From Chryseobacterium gleum (lineage in GTDB: Bacteria; Bacteroidota; Bacteroidia; Flavobacteriales; Schleiferiaceae), in NCBI GenBank assembly GCA_945883565.1, contig CAMCXO010000003.1, positions 107,566 to 171,565 of the forward strand: DNA of 64,000 nt, written 5' to 3'. Positions within the stretch are counted from its first letter, which is position 1. Every line of letters starts with the position of its first letter. Positions 8,843 through 17,478 of the stretch are shown here, piece by piece. Under the pieces are notes generated by a model. It did not search any database. It had not been told where the DNA came from and was given only the letters and a program-made list of their open reading frames with translations. Made by a program: the position numbers and the translations under genes.

Positions 8843-10039
8843 TTGGTTAAGCTAATTGCCAGCTACATTTTAGTCCTATTTTGTTTAGTAAAGGGGAAGG
8901 CCCAACCCCTTACTTTAAAATCGGCAAGCGAAGCCATTAATTATGCACTTGAACATTCTGCTGAAGTAAAAGTTGAAGCTCTCCGTTTTAAGCAAGCAGA
9001 GATTTTTGGCAAAACGGCCTACAACATCGACAAAACCCGTTTCTTTTACAGCTTCGATGAAAACAATATTGCGTCAAATGAATACCCAATTTATGTAATT
9101 GGGCTTTCGCAATCCTTTTTGTTTCCTACTATTTATGCCAAACAGAGACGCGTATTGGATCAAGAATCGCTTATGGCAGAGGCTCAATTTGATAGAGTAA
9201 AACGACAAACCGCTCGAATGGCGGCCATGGCTTTTGAAAAATGTCAGTATCAATACCGTCGACTTAAATGGCTTGAAAAAAGCGATAGTTTATATTCTCA
9301 CGTGCTTTTGGCAGCAGAAGCACGTGTGCGGGCAAGCGAATCTTCAGAAATAGAAAGACTTTCTATAAAAAATATCCGAAGCCGTTGTGGTTTGCAATTA
9401 AACGAGGCTATTACAGAATTAGAAGCGACCAAAAGAGAACTCAAGCAGATTCTTCAAATTGAAACTGATTTTGAAGTTAAGATTATTGAAGCCGAGAAAG
9501 TTATCTGGAAAGCCGATACCCTTCAAGAACCTGGCGCTGCTTATTATAAGGCCGCCCTTGAGCGGAGTAGGCAATTGGCAAAGTTAGAAGGCCATAAAAT
9601 GCTTCCTGATTTTGAGATTTCGTGGTTTGGGGGCACCAATCAACAAACGGATGCCCGTTGGCTTAATGGGATACAATTCGGAATTGGCATTCCCATTTGG
9701 TTTGTAGAACAAAAAGCCCGTAAACAAGCCGCTCTTTTACAATTAGAACAAACAGGTATTGAAGAAAATGCCTATAAATTGGCATACGATGTCAAAGCTT
9801 TAAATCTACAAACACGATTAACTTCTTATTTGCGAAGACTAAACCAATATGAAAGCGAAGGAATTATTCTCAAAAAATCGCTTTTTTCTATGGCCAGTTT
9901 GGCTCTTAAAACAGGTGAAATTGATATTTTGCGTTTGCTTCCTATTTATCAACAGGCTCTCGATTTAGAACATCAATATGCTCAAGATCTATTTGAGTAC
10001 AACAGTCTGGTTTACGAATTAATTTTTTTTACACTTTAA
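8843..10039 (+). CDS. TolC/CusC-family outer-membrane efflux protein
   Basis: About 398 residues from a TTG start; no ATG precedes the signal peptide, which ends near VKGKAQ. After it come SASEAINYALEHSAEVK and long alpha-helical stretches with heptad character, the periplasmic tunnel pattern of TolC/CusC channels. Length is slightly short for the family. It starts 4 bases after kmo and ends 2 bases before an efflux adaptor, indicating one transcript. No inner-membrane RND transporter lies next to it, which is unusual; the pump may be encoded elsewhere. Substrate is unknown; metal efflux is the commonest role of similar Bacteroidota CusCB pairs. Confidence 0.75.
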   Translation: MVKLIASYILVLFCLVKGKAQPLTLKSASEAINYALEHSAEVKVEALRFKQAEIFGKTAYNIDKTRFFYSFDENNIASNEYPIYVIGLSQSFLFPTIYAKQRRVLDQESLMAEAQFDRVKRQTARMAAMAFEKCQYQYRRLKWLEKSDSLYSHVLLAAEARVRASESSEIERLSIKNIRSRCGLQLNEAITELEATKRELKQILQIETDFEVKIIEAEKVIWKADTLQEPGAAYYKAALERSRQLAKLEGHKMLPDFEISWFGGTNQQTDARWLNGIQFGIGIPIWFVEQKARKQAALLQLEQTGIEENAYKLAYDVKALNLQTRLTSYLRRLNQYESEGIILKKSLFSMASLALKTGEIDILRLLPIYQQALDLEHQYAQDLFEYNSLVYELIFFTL

Positions 10040-10041
10040 GC

Positions 10042-11178
10042 ATGCCGTTCAACACAAAATTTCGAGGGTTTCAAATTTTCCTCTTGTTTCCGGTTTTCTT
10101 TTGGAGTTGTACTCCAAAAGAAATTTCGGAGGAAGAGTCTTTTAACCTACTAGGAGACACGGTATTGGTTTCTAAAGAATGGCTAAAACGCAACGGTTGG
10201 GAAATAGCACATCCAAGCCGAAAAACCTTCGTTAAACGTATTTTGGCAAGCGGAATGGTAGAAATGCCTCCTGACTCAAAAGCCGAGATTCTCACACCCT
10301 TTGAAGGCAGGGTGGGCCGTATTACCATAATTGAAGGGCAGGAAGTGAAGAAAGGAGAAATTTTGTTTACGCTCGAAAATCCTGAATATCTCGATATACA
10401 ACGCGATTTTCTTATTGTTAAAAGCCGTTTGCAATTAGCTGAATTGACTTACGAACGCAAAGAAAATCTCGCTGGTCAACAATTTGCGCCTGGCAAGGAA
10501 CTAGAAGAGTCTAGAGCTGAGCGTAATCAACTGAAAACAACTTATGAAGTTTTAAAGGCAAAACTTAAGTTAATGAGCATTGATGCCGAAAAGCTTGAGG
10601 CCGACAAGTTAAAAAGTGAAATCCCCGTTTTAGCGCCGATTGACGGTTATGTTTCCAACCTTCATCTCAGCTTAGGAAGTTTGGTAAACCTACATGAAAC
10701 CGCTCTGAACATTTTGAACACCGAACACATTCACCTCGAGCTTAATGTTTATGAGCCCGACATTCCTTTTGTTGCAAAAGGGCAACAAATTCGCTTCCGA
10801 TTGTCAACCAACGATACGGCCTATTACCCTGGTTTTATAAAACTTTTAGGTCACGAGATAGATGAAAACAGCAGAAGTATGTCGGTTCATGCGCATCCTG
10901 AAAAAGGCTACGAATTTTTGAATCTGCGAGCAGGTATGTTTGTAGATGCTGAGATTTTAAGCGATACCTTGAGCAGTTGGGCATTACCTGAAAGTGCTTT
11001 TGTTGAGCTCAATGGAGAGATTTATGTACTTATGCTGTTGTCTGAAACCGAAAACGAATTTCTATTTGTAAAACAAAAAGAAAGAGCCATTCGAAGCTAT
11101 GAAGGTTGGAAAACACTAGAAAAAAACGAAAAAGATCGTTATTTAATGAGAGGTACTTTTGAATTGGTTTCGGAATAA
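10042..11178 (+). CDS. Efflux RND periplasmic adaptor, HlyD/CusB-like lipoprotein
   Basis: 378 residues. The N-terminus has a hydrophobic stretch ending in FFWSC, a lipobox with the lipidated Cys at residue 23. Next come a biotinyl-lipoyl half (ILTPFEGRVGRITIIEGQEV then KKGEILFTLENPEYLDIQRD), an alpha-helical hairpin at roughly residues 125-195, the second lipoyl half (VLAPIDGYVSNLHLSLGSLV), and beta-barrel domains. It would bridge an inner-membrane pump and the TolC-like channel encoded 2 bases upstream. The final domain ends at residue 378 with no metal-binding His/Met-rich tail. The gene ends 4 bases before the SRP RNA terminator on the opposite strand. Confidence 0.82.
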   Translation: MPFNTKFRGFQIFLLFPVFFWSCTPKEISEEESFNLLGDTVLVSKEWLKRNGWEIAHPSRKTFVKRILASGMVEMPPDSKAEILTPFEGRVGRITIIEGQEVKKGEILFTLENPEYLDIQRDFLIVKSRLQLAELTYERKENLAGQQFAPGKELEESRAERNQLKTTYEVLKAKLKLMSIDAEKLEADKLKSEIPVLAPIDGYVSNLHLSLGSLVNLHETALNILNTEHIHLELNVYEPDIPFVAKGQQIRFRLSTNDTAYYPGFIKLLGHEIDENSRSMSVHAHPEKGYEFLNLRAGMFVDAEILSDTLSSWALPESAFVELNGEIYVLMLLSETENEFLFVKQKERAIRSYEGWKTLEKNEKDRYLMRGTFELVSE

Positions 11179-11274
11179 AAAAGCAGGGGTTCATATCACA
11201 CCGCATCGACCGGCTACCCTTGCTTCATTCCTGACCTGGGGGAGTTCACCGGGAGCTGGTTGTATGGCCCCTGC
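11176..11274 (-). ncRNA. ffs: Signal recognition particle RNA (small bacterial type)
   Basis: On the minus strand, GCAGGGG (11274-11268) pairs with CCCCTGC (11189-11183) to close a long hairpin of about 92 nt. The apex holds the SRP domain IV core: CCAGGUCA, a GGAA tetraloop closed by UCA/UGA, then AGCAAGG, which is the Ffh-binding asymmetric/symmetric loop pattern. An exact -7 element at 11281-11288 puts transcription start at the base of the stem, and the 3' side runs into TTTTTT (11182-11177), so the closing stem can also act as terminator. It is convergent with the efflux adaptor gene. The RNA scaffolds Ffh in co-translational membrane targeting. Confidence 0.88.
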
Positions 11275-11280
11275 CGGCTA

Positions 11281-11288
11281 CAAAAGTA
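11281..11288 (-). promoter_or_regulatory. -7 promoter element of ffs
   Basis: TACTTTTG on the minus strand matches TAnnTTTG exactly. It ends 6 bases before the first base of the SRP RNA closing stem (11274), the expected -7 to start distance. No clear TTG -33 element was found. Confidence 0.55.
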
Positions 11289-11386
11289 CAGCAAATGCCT
11301 TTAAAATATAAAACTGCTGAGGTTAAACCTTCAATCAACATAATGAGTAGTTTGTGGTTTCGTATTCTTTTATTATTCCATCTCAA

Positions 11387-12661
11387 CTAGTTGGATGGTT
11401 TGAGCAATAAATGCTTTCCCATGGCACATTGCAAACATTTACGAGGTAAGCAGTAATGTCGATATAATTCAAGCAAGCCTTGGGTTTCGAGAGCGGTTTT
11501 GGCTGTAAATCCCAATTCTTTAAACCGCTTATAGATGGTATTTTGCTCGGCACTTAAACTTTCTAGTGCATCAATTGCGTCTTCAGATTGCTTGTTATCA
11601 TCGGACCATCTGCCCGATAAGAATCTTATTGGTAAAACTACATTTAGCCATAAGTGTTTGTAAAACATCTCGCCCGGATACGGATCAACTTGTGTTTTAG
11701 ATTTCTTTCGCAAACTGTAATGCCAATGCCAAAATGGCCCCATATTCAATTCGCCATCCGAGCTTTGAATTAGCTCCAGGTTTAAAACGAATTGGCGGTC
11801 TTTTGAAATAAAAGCAGCTAATTGTGCCATTCTTAGACTTGGGAAATTGGCAGGTCTTAATCGAGAAAATTTCCACATATGAGCTGGCAGGGACTCTAAG
11901 TGCCACATTTCTTTCAACAATTGGTAAGCCTGCTTTAACTGTTGAACGTGTGGGTGACTCACCAATGGCTCTTGTTGAAGCATTCCCGAGGAACCAAAAA
12001 GCAAAGCCTCTAAATATATTGGTCCCATATCGGCAGCATACAAAACATGTTTGTAATTGAGTAATCTTGCCAAAGCTTCAAACGCATCTGAATTCACCTG
12101 CATTCCAAAGCCTCTGCATAAAATTTCCCAAGCCAACTGCTGCCAGCTTTCTCCCTTTCTCAGGCGTTCTTCAATTTGACCCCAACGCCTTTCAAAGCGG
12201 TTCCAGGCCAATCGTTTTATCCACAAAGTACCGGCTTGGTCGGGCCAAAATTTCACCAATGGCGCACAAACAATCCATTGCTTTTGAGATTGCCATTGTT
12301 CGAATCGCCAAAAAGGCATTTCATCCATTCGGTCTTTTAAACTAAGCTGAGGAATATGGCTTCCATCGGCCCGTAATACCGATTTGTCGCAATTGTATAC
12401 CACATGTAAAACCACCGCATTGTAAGCCTGGTCGTTCTGATGGCCATGGCGATACCAGTCACTGCTGCACAGGTGCATCTCTACATGGCCCGAAAACCGT
12501 ATACCGGCAATTCGAACCTCTGCGTTTAAAAAATCCGGTCCAGAATTCGAGTTGTGAAATCCAAAATTCAACACTTCCAATTCTTGCCCATCATGGGTTT
12601 TTAGCAACCGGTATTCAAAGCGTTTATGCTTCCAAACAAAATGCAAATATTCTTCGGTCAT
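11387..12661 (-). CDS. DUF2851 family protein
   Basis: 424 residues. It begins MTEEYLHFVWKHKRFEY and contains FGFHNSNSGPDFLNAEVRI, GHVEMHLCSSDWYRHGHQND and YNAVVLHVVYNCD, the signature of the Bacteroidota-specific DUF2851 family. The N-terminal region with the SGPDF, E-x-H and HVV elements resembles a restriction-endonuclease-like fold (family-level suggestion, not proven). The C-terminus ends with a Cys pair in PRKCLQCAMG. No signal peptide or membrane helix, so cytoplasmic. Function unknown. Its ATG lies only 4 bases after an exact -7 box, so the mRNA may be leaderless. Confidence 0.85.
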   Translation of the reverse strand: MTEEYLHFVWKHKRFEYRLLKTHDGQELEVLNFGFHNSNSGPDFLNAEVRIAGIRFSGHVEMHLCSSDWYRHGHQNDQAYNAVVLHVVYNCDKSVLRADGSHIPQLSLKDRMDEMPFWRFEQWQSQKQWIVCAPLVKFWPDQAGTLWIKRLAWNRFERRWGQIEERLRKGESWQQLAWEILCRGFGMQVNSDAFEALARLLNYKHVLYAADMGPIYLEALLFGSSGMLQQEPLVSHPHVQQLKQAYQLLKEMWHLESLPAHMWKFSRLRPANFPSLRMAQLAAFISKDRQFVLNLELIQSSDGELNMGPFWHWHYSLRKKSKTQVDPYPGEMFYKHLWLNVVLPIRFLSGRWSDDNKQSEDAIDALESLSAEQNTIYKRFKELGFTAKTALETQGLLELYRHYCLPRKCLQCAMGKHLLLKPSN

Positions 12662-12665
12662 TGAC

Positions 12666-12673
12666 CAAAAATA
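12666..12673 (-). promoter_or_regulatory. -7 promoter element of the DUF2851 gene
   Basis: TATTTTTG on the minus strand is an exact TAnnTTTG. It ends 4 bases before the ATG at 12661, so the predicted transcript starts at the start codon. No clear -33 TTG. Confidence 0.45.
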
Positions 12674-12725
12674 ATTGTATTTGTAAGTTTTTAACTATAC
12701 GAATACCGCACAAACTAAAGCTTAA

Positions 12726-13367
12726 TTAAGGTGCTAATCGGGTTCTTACCCATCCATCTTCATTCAAATTCCGATAAAGCAGTCTATCGTGTAAGCGTGA
12801 AGGCCTTCCTTGCCAAAATTCTATTTCGAAGGGCAATATTCTAAAACCTCCCCAAAAACCTGGTCTATACGGCGCTTCATTTTCAAAATGCTTTTTATAA
12901 AAATTGAACTGTTCATCTAAAAATTCTCGGTCTTTTATGGCTTCACTTTGCGGAGAAGCCCATGCACCAATTTGACTTTCAATGGGTCGACTCTTAAAAT
13001 ACTCATCGCTTTCTTCGGGAGGAAGGCGTTCAATATGGCCTTGAACCCTAACTTGTCTTTCCATTTCGGGCCAAAAAAACAAGAGTCCAACCTTGCCTGA
13101 AGATTCTGCTTCTTTCGATTTTCGGCTGTTGTAATTAGTGAAAAATACAAAGCCCTTCAAATCGAAAGCTTTTAAAAGAACAATACGAGCGCTAGGCCCT
13201 TCCGGACCAGAAGTACACATCGTCATGGAATTCACCTCGGTCTTACAAACCTTTTGGTATTCGTCGAACCAAAATCCGAATTGCTCCATAGGATCGTGAA
13301 GAGCATATTCCTCTGTTAATGAGCCTTTATCATACTGTAATCGATAATTATGCAGTTTTTTTTCCAT
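12726..13367 (-). CDS. pdxH: Pyridoxamine/pyridoxine 5'-phosphate oxidase
   Basis: 213 residues from the ATG at 13367. A longer in-frame start at 13502 would run into the divergent yqgE gene and adds 45 residues not seen in the family. Core motifs are present: NSMTMCTSGPEGPSARIVLL, the FMN-binding FTNYNSRKSKE, RQVRVQGHIERLPPEESDEY, the SQIGAWASPQS loop, and the C-terminal FWQGRPSRLHDRLLY plus WVRTRLAP end. The enzyme uses FMN and O2 to make pyridoxal 5'-phosphate, the cofactor of three other proteins in this window (kynU, the class IV aminotransferase and the dehydratase). Confidence 0.95.
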   Translation of the reverse strand: MEKKLHNYRLQYDKGSLTEEYALHDPMEQFGFWFDEYQKVCKTEVNSMTMCTSGPEGPSARIVLLKAFDLKGFVFFTNYNSRKSKEAESSGKVGLLFFWPEMERQVRVQGHIERLPPEESDEYFKSRPIESQIGAWASPQSEAIKDREFLDEQFNFYKKHFENEAPYRPGFWGGFRILPFEIEFWQGRPSRLHDRLLYRNLNEDGWVRTRLAP

Positions 13368-13382
13368 GAAGCTGTATTTTCT

Positions 13383-13390
13383 CAAAAATA
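13383..13390 (-). promoter_or_regulatory. -7 promoter element of pdxH
   Basis: TATTTTTG on the minus strand, an exact TAnnTTTG, 15 bases before the chosen ATG at 13367. Its position inside the longer reading frame supports the shorter pdxH start. Confidence 0.45.
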
Positions 13391-13440
13391 GTTTGCAGGA
13401 GGGGGGTAATGCTATGATGTTTGTATAATTTGCTATTTCT

Positions 13441-14019
13441 ATGAAAGACCTATCAAACCCAAAAAATGCTAAGCCTAAAGCGGGCAGTTTGCTATTGGCC
13501 AATGCCTATATTGGAGATCCTAATTTTGAAAAATCATGTATTTTAATCCTTGAGCACAATGAAAAAGGCACTTTTGGTTTTAAGCTAAATCAACTGCTAA
13601 CGGTTTGTGTGAGCGAATTGCTGCCAGACCTTTGTAACGATTTAAACTGCAAGGTTTTTATGGGAGGTCCGGTTGAAACCAACACATTGCACTTCATGCA
13701 TAAGAGGCCAGATTATTTTACTAAAAATATAACCATTAGCGGCGATGTATATTTCAGCGATCAATACAAAACGCTTATAGAAGGATTAAATTCTGCTGAA
13801 TTAAAGCCTAATGATGTAAATTTTTATTTGGGCTACAGCGGCTGGGGGCCCGGCCAATTAGATGAGGAACTAAAAGAGAAAACCTGGTTGGTGATTCCAG
13901 AAACTTCTTTACAACTCGATGCACTGCACCTCGACTATCATTGGCAAAATGCCATGCGTAAATTTGGGGGCACTGCTGCACTTTGGGCCGATGCACCCGA
14001 CGACCCCAATTTAAACTAG
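13441..14019 (+). CDS. yqgE: YqgE/AlgH family protein
   Basis: 192 residues. Family motifs: AGSLLLANAYIGDPNFEKSC near the N-terminus, ILEHNEKGTFGFKLNQ, VFMGGPVETNTLHFMH and the YLGYSGWGPGQLDEEL segment, then the C-terminal WQNAMRKFGG. Cytoplasmic, no signal peptide. The molecular role of YqgE/AlgH is not settled. It is transcribed away from pdxH, with a TATAATTTG sequence at 13424-13432 close to its start. Its stop codon is interlocked with the stop of the opposite gene in a shared CTAG (14016-14019). Confidence 0.92.
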   Translation: MKDLSNPKNAKPKAGSLLLANAYIGDPNFEKSCILILEHNEKGTFGFKLNQLLTVCVSELLPDLCNDLNCKVFMGGPVETNTLHFMHKRPDYFTKNITISGDVYFSDQYKTLIEGLNSAELKPNDVNFYLGYSGWGPGQLDEELKEKTWLVIPETSLQLDALHLDYHWQNAMRKFGGTAALWADAPDDPNLN

Positions 14020-14858
14020 TTAGAGGCTGCCCGTTCTGTATTCAACAAGTTGCACATTTCTTGAGCTCGCTCATTGCTGTAATTATTTTGACGATAGGTT
14101 TTCATCCATTGCACCCCTGAGATCGCATTGCTCAACCAAACTTCATCTGCTTTCAGCAATTCAAAAGGTGAAATTTCGCCTTCAATGGTTTTGAGCCCCA
14201 TTTTACTAGCCAAACGCAAAATTTGCTTGCGCATCACCCCTTTTAAGCAACCAGAAGACAATGAAGGCGTATGCAATTCATCGCCTTTCACCAAAAACAC
14301 ATTTCCGCTTACGCTTTCGCAAAGGTTCTTTCTTTCGTTCAGCAAAAAACAATCATCTAAACCGTTTTCGCGGGCCCAAATGCCTGCAATGATGTACAAT
14401 CCTGCACCGCTTTGCTTTAAGCCCGACAACAAATGGATTGGTTTGGCCATGTCTTTATATAAATCCATCTCAAGGCCTTTTCCAATTTCAAAGCTGGGAT
14501 TTTCTAGTTCAGCAGCGCTAATTAAAAAGCCGATTTCGGTATTAGACGGAACATAAAAGCCCGTTCCGCTTCGAAAAACCTGTAGACGAATTCTCGCCTG
14601 ACCATCAAACAAACTTTTGGCTTTGAGTAGTTTAAAAACCTCACCTTCCAAATACTCCGGACTGAAATGCATAGGGATTTCCATTCGGTAGATACGCATT
14701 CCGGACATCAGTCTAAAATAATGGTCTTCGAAAAACCTAAGGGATTGATGGCTAAAACGGATGGTTTCAAATAGCGAATCGGCATAGGCCACTGCCCTAT
14801 GGTCAAAAGGCAAATGGGCATTTTCATAAGCTATCAGTTCGCCGCAATAATTAATCAT
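14016..14858 (-). CDS. Class IV PLP aminotransferase (PabC/IlvE-like)
   Basis: 280 residues. Fold-type IV features: FDHRAVAYADSLFETIRF with the early Arg/Asp-rich motif, the PLP lysine in SGLKQSGAGLYIIAG (about Lys160), then DDCFLLNERKNLCESVSGNVF (the E-x-x-x-x-N phosphate-site motif) and SGCLKGVMRKQIL. Such proteins act as aminodeoxychorismate lyase, making 4-aminobenzoate for folate, or as branched-chain or D-amino-acid aminotransferase; sequence alone does not decide. Length suits the PabC-like group. It is convergent with yqgE, sharing 4 bases at the stops, and is preceded by an exact -7 box. Confidence 0.8.
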   Translation of the reverse strand: MINYCGELIAYENAHLPFDHRAVAYADSLFETIRFSHQSLRFFEDHYFRLMSGMRIYRMEIPMHFSPEYLEGEVFKLLKAKSLFDGQARIRLQVFRSGTGFYVPSNTEIGFLISAAELENPSFEIGKGLEMDLYKDMAKPIHLLSGLKQSGAGLYIIAGIWARENGLDDCFLLNERKNLCESVSGNVFLVKGDELHTPSLSSGCLKGVMRKQILRLASKMGLKTIEGEISPFELLKADEVWLSNAISGVQWMKTYRQNNYSNERAQEMCNLLNTERAASN

Positions 14859-14862
14859 GCGG

Positions 14863-14870
14863 CAAAGTTA
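14863..14870 (-). promoter_or_regulatory. -7 promoter element of the class IV aminotransferase gene
   Basis: TAACTTTG on the minus strand, an exact TAnnTTTG, 4 bases before the ATG at 14858. A TTTG lies 24 bases further upstream, slightly far for a -33 element. A leaderless transcript is predicted. Confidence 0.45.
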
Positions 14871-14877
14871 AATGGAC

Positions 14878-15840
14878 TTATTGAAGATTATCGACAAACA
14901 GTTTTATCTCACGATTTACCAGATTAGCGGCTTCCCATTGAACAAAATGTCCGGCCTTAGGAAGCATTAGCAAACGGGCATTTGGAATTTTAGACACTCC
15001 ATCTTTGGCTATGGTTTGTGTAAAGCCCGGGTTTAACCAGCGATTAGGTATAAGCATATCATATTCGCCAAAAACCACCAAAGTGGGCTGTTTAATTTGA
15101 TGCAAATAATCGTAAACAGGCCTATTAACCATGCCTTTAACGCAATTCACCACTACATAGCAATAAGCATCGAAGCCTTCCATATGTCTCATAGCCAATC
15201 GATCACTTATCATAAAGTTTGCATCTTCAGGAAACACATTAAAGTTGTAGGTTAAATTGCTTTGTATGCCTGATGCCGGTGTAAGTGCAACTGATTTAGG
15301 TGATAAAACTTCTCTAAACCATTGTTTTTGCCCCTCATCGAAGGTTTCGAAACCTGCAGGAGCGGCCAACACCAAAGCGTTTACCCTTTGAGGATGAGTA
15401 AGAGCCATTACCATAGCAATTTGACCGCCCATGCTGTGGCCAACCACTATTGCCGAAGACAAACCTATAGAATCCATCCATTCAACTAAATAATTAGCAT
15501 AAAACTCCATAGAAGACTCGTAAGCCCCTTTACTCGATTTTCCGTATCCAGGTAAATCGACCACCAAGCATCGATATTGGTCTTTTAGATCTTCAACATT
15601 TTTTTTCCATGCAGGAGCATAACTGCCTAATCCATGAACAAAAATCAAAGTCTGGAGCCCTGATCCAACTTCGGCATAAGCCATTACAACGTTCTGACTT
15701 AGCTGTTGTTTCTTCATATCGAACGGGTAAACCAATTCATCAAAGGTTTTCAACTTGGGATAGTTTTTATAGGGCGTGGCACAAGAAGCTAATAGAACCA
15801 GTGCCAAAAATCCCAACAAACGCAAATACAATTTTTTCAT
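14878..15840 (-). CDS. Alpha/beta hydrolase lipoprotein
   Basis: 320 residues. The N-terminal helix ends in LVLLASC, a lipobox (Cys20), so it is probably anchored in the envelope. The hydrolase fold shows the oxyanion HG motif (FVHGLGSYAPAW), VVDLPGYGKS, and the nucleophile elbow VGHSMGGQ with Ser136. An Asp in GEYDMLIPNRW and a His in PKAGHFVQWE complete the likely triad. This is the epoxide hydrolase/haloperoxidase-like subgroup; the substrate is unknown. It starts 9 bases downstream of the stop of the barrel gene, so both are probably on one transcript. Confidence 0.85.
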   Translation of the reverse strand: MKKLYLRLLGFLALVLLASCATPYKNYPKLKTFDELVYPFDMKKQQLSQNVVMAYAEVGSGLQTLIFVHGLGSYAPAWKKNVEDLKDQYRCLVVDLPGYGKSSKGAYESSMEFYANYLVEWMDSIGLSSAIVVGHSMGGQIAMVMALTHPQRVNALVLAAPAGFETFDEGQKQWFREVLSPKSVALTPASGIQSNLTYNFNVFPEDANFMISDRLAMRHMEGFDAYCYVVVNCVKGMVNRPVYDYLHQIKQPTLVVFGEYDMLIPNRWLNPGFTQTIAKDGVSKIPNARLLMLPKAGHFVQWEAANLVNREIKLFVDNLQ

Positions 15841-15849
15841 TTTTGTTGC

Positions 15850-17409
15850 TTAAAACATCAGCCATTTATATACCATAAAAATGGTCCATGGATTAACGGG
15901 TCTTTCGCTTACGCCACCATTTACGGACTCACTGTCGTAAAAGTCGCCCAACCAACAATAGGCCGCATGGCATTCTAGCTGCATAAAGGTTTTAATAGTG
16001 TAGCTAAGCCGGGTATTTCCCTCGGTTCCCAACAAATAGCCGCCATTTGTAGGTGCAATATTGGCAATGGCAGCAGCAGCCCCTATTTTCCAATTGAGTT
16101 TATTGGGAATCAGGTCTCTGTAGTAATTCAAAACCAATCCACTTACACCATATCCTAAATTAGACGGATCGTTAACCAAAGAGACAAAACGGTTTACTAC
16201 ATTGCCATGAGGGAATAATATGTATGCCCCACTGCTTATGAAAAGGCTAACTGGTGTCCCCCAGTAATTTCCAGTCATAACCCCTGTATAATGGCCATCG
16301 GCTGCTCCATTTGCATCGCCACTGGCAAATAACAAATCAGCTTGAATGACGTCGCCGGCTGTCATACCGTATCTATATCCCATTTTCAAATTCGCACCCA
16401 AACCGCCAAGGGTGCTGTATTGGCTGTAATTATTGTCTTGAGCTGTATCGACCCGACCAAAATTGAAATTTAGGAAGCCCGTTAACATGTATCGATCGTG
16501 GCTATAGTCGGCATTTCGAGTAAAAAAACTTCCGGTCCAAAATACATCGGCCTTGTATGCACTTCCGCCTAATGGAAAGCGGTAAAGGCCGTTATAGTCA
16601 GTTAATGTAGAATTCAATCCTTGGCCTAAAATAGATGGTCCGCCTTCGCCATTGGCCCGGTCGCGCACATAGTCCGCACTAAAACCCAATTTCCATTTGG
16701 TGGCTATGTCTTTTTCGTACATTGCCTCTAAGCGAATAACATCGTCTTTTTCGTGAACGTTATTTTCCCAAAACTGCCAGAAGCCTATTTTGGCACGTTC
16801 AAAATCTCCATCGTAACGAATATTGAGGCCACTCGCGTCGGTTCCCCAGTACGTTAATCTGTAACCAGTACCTGTGAGTTGATCGAAAAGGGTTCTATAA
16901 GGGTTATTCGGATTGTCGAACATGCGCTGTAACCCCAACAATACTGATATTCTTGGAAAGGGTTTGAGCTCTAGCGAAACGTTTTGGGTTTGAATGTTTA
17001 CCTGATCGGAGGCAATAGCGCCTCCAAAATTACCTCCTGCCCCATAAGCTGCATCGCCCCACGTATAATCTATTTCAAAACTGGCCCTTAAAATGGCTTT
17101 ACCATTTAGCAACTTAGGTTGATAAATAAAGAAAGGAAGAAACCTTTGTTCAACATAGGCGGTGGTATTTTCGGAAGAAGTGGTAGTTGTGTTTTGTCCG
17201 AATAAACGCCCAAAAATCTGTCCCCTTAAAAAATCATTGGTAGGGTAATAGTTTCCACTTACAAATTGGGTATAGGAATAAGCTATAAACTGAAACTCTT
17301 TTTCAGCTTTTTGGGGAATTTCTTTGTCGAAAATTCTTTGATTTTCTATTTGTGCCGATGCGCTCAAGGCGAGCAAAAGGGCAAAGGCCGAAATTTTTGT
17401 TCGCATCAC
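15850..17409 (-). CDS. Putative outer-membrane beta-barrel protein
   Basis: 519 residues with a signal peptide ending near LSASAQ. The remainder is rich in alternating aromatic and polar beta-strands with Gly/Asn/Tyr turns, and ends in the terminal strand TIFMVYKWLMF with an aromatic last residue, as in outer-membrane barrels. The pattern resembles large porins of the alginate-export/DUF1302 kind, but I do not recognise the exact family. The next gene on the strand, an envelope hydrolase, begins 9 bases after its stop, suggesting a shared envelope role. Confidence 0.6.
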   Translation of the reverse strand: MMRTKISAFALLLALSASAQIENQRIFDKEIPQKAEKEFQFIAYSYTQFVSGNYYPTNDFLRGQIFGRLFGQNTTTTSSENTTAYVEQRFLPFFIYQPKLLNGKAILRASFEIDYTWGDAAYGAGGNFGGAIASDQVNIQTQNVSLELKPFPRISVLLGLQRMFDNPNNPYRTLFDQLTGTGYRLTYWGTDASGLNIRYDGDFERAKIGFWQFWENNVHEKDDVIRLEAMYEKDIATKWKLGFSADYVRDRANGEGGPSILGQGLNSTLTDYNGLYRFPLGGSAYKADVFWTGSFFTRNADYSHDRYMLTGFLNFNFGRVDTAQDNNYSQYSTLGGLGANLKMGYRYGMTAGDVIQADLLFASGDANGAADGHYTGVMTGNYWGTPVSLFISSGAYILFPHGNVVNRFVSLVNDPSNLGYGVSGLVLNYYRDLIPNKLNWKIGAAAAIANIAPTNGGYLLGTEGNTRLSYTIKTFMQLECHAAYCWLGDFYDSESVNGGVSERPVNPWTIFMVYKWLMF

Positions 17410-17478
17410 TGGGCTTTAAATAAAAAACCGGTTCCACCACTTAAGATGAAACCAGTTTGCTACTCTTTCACAGAAAAG

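Noticed and set aside
13367..13502. N-terminal extension of pdxH
   Set aside because: It overlaps the divergent yqgE start and a -7 box and has no match to the family; the ATG at 13367 fits.
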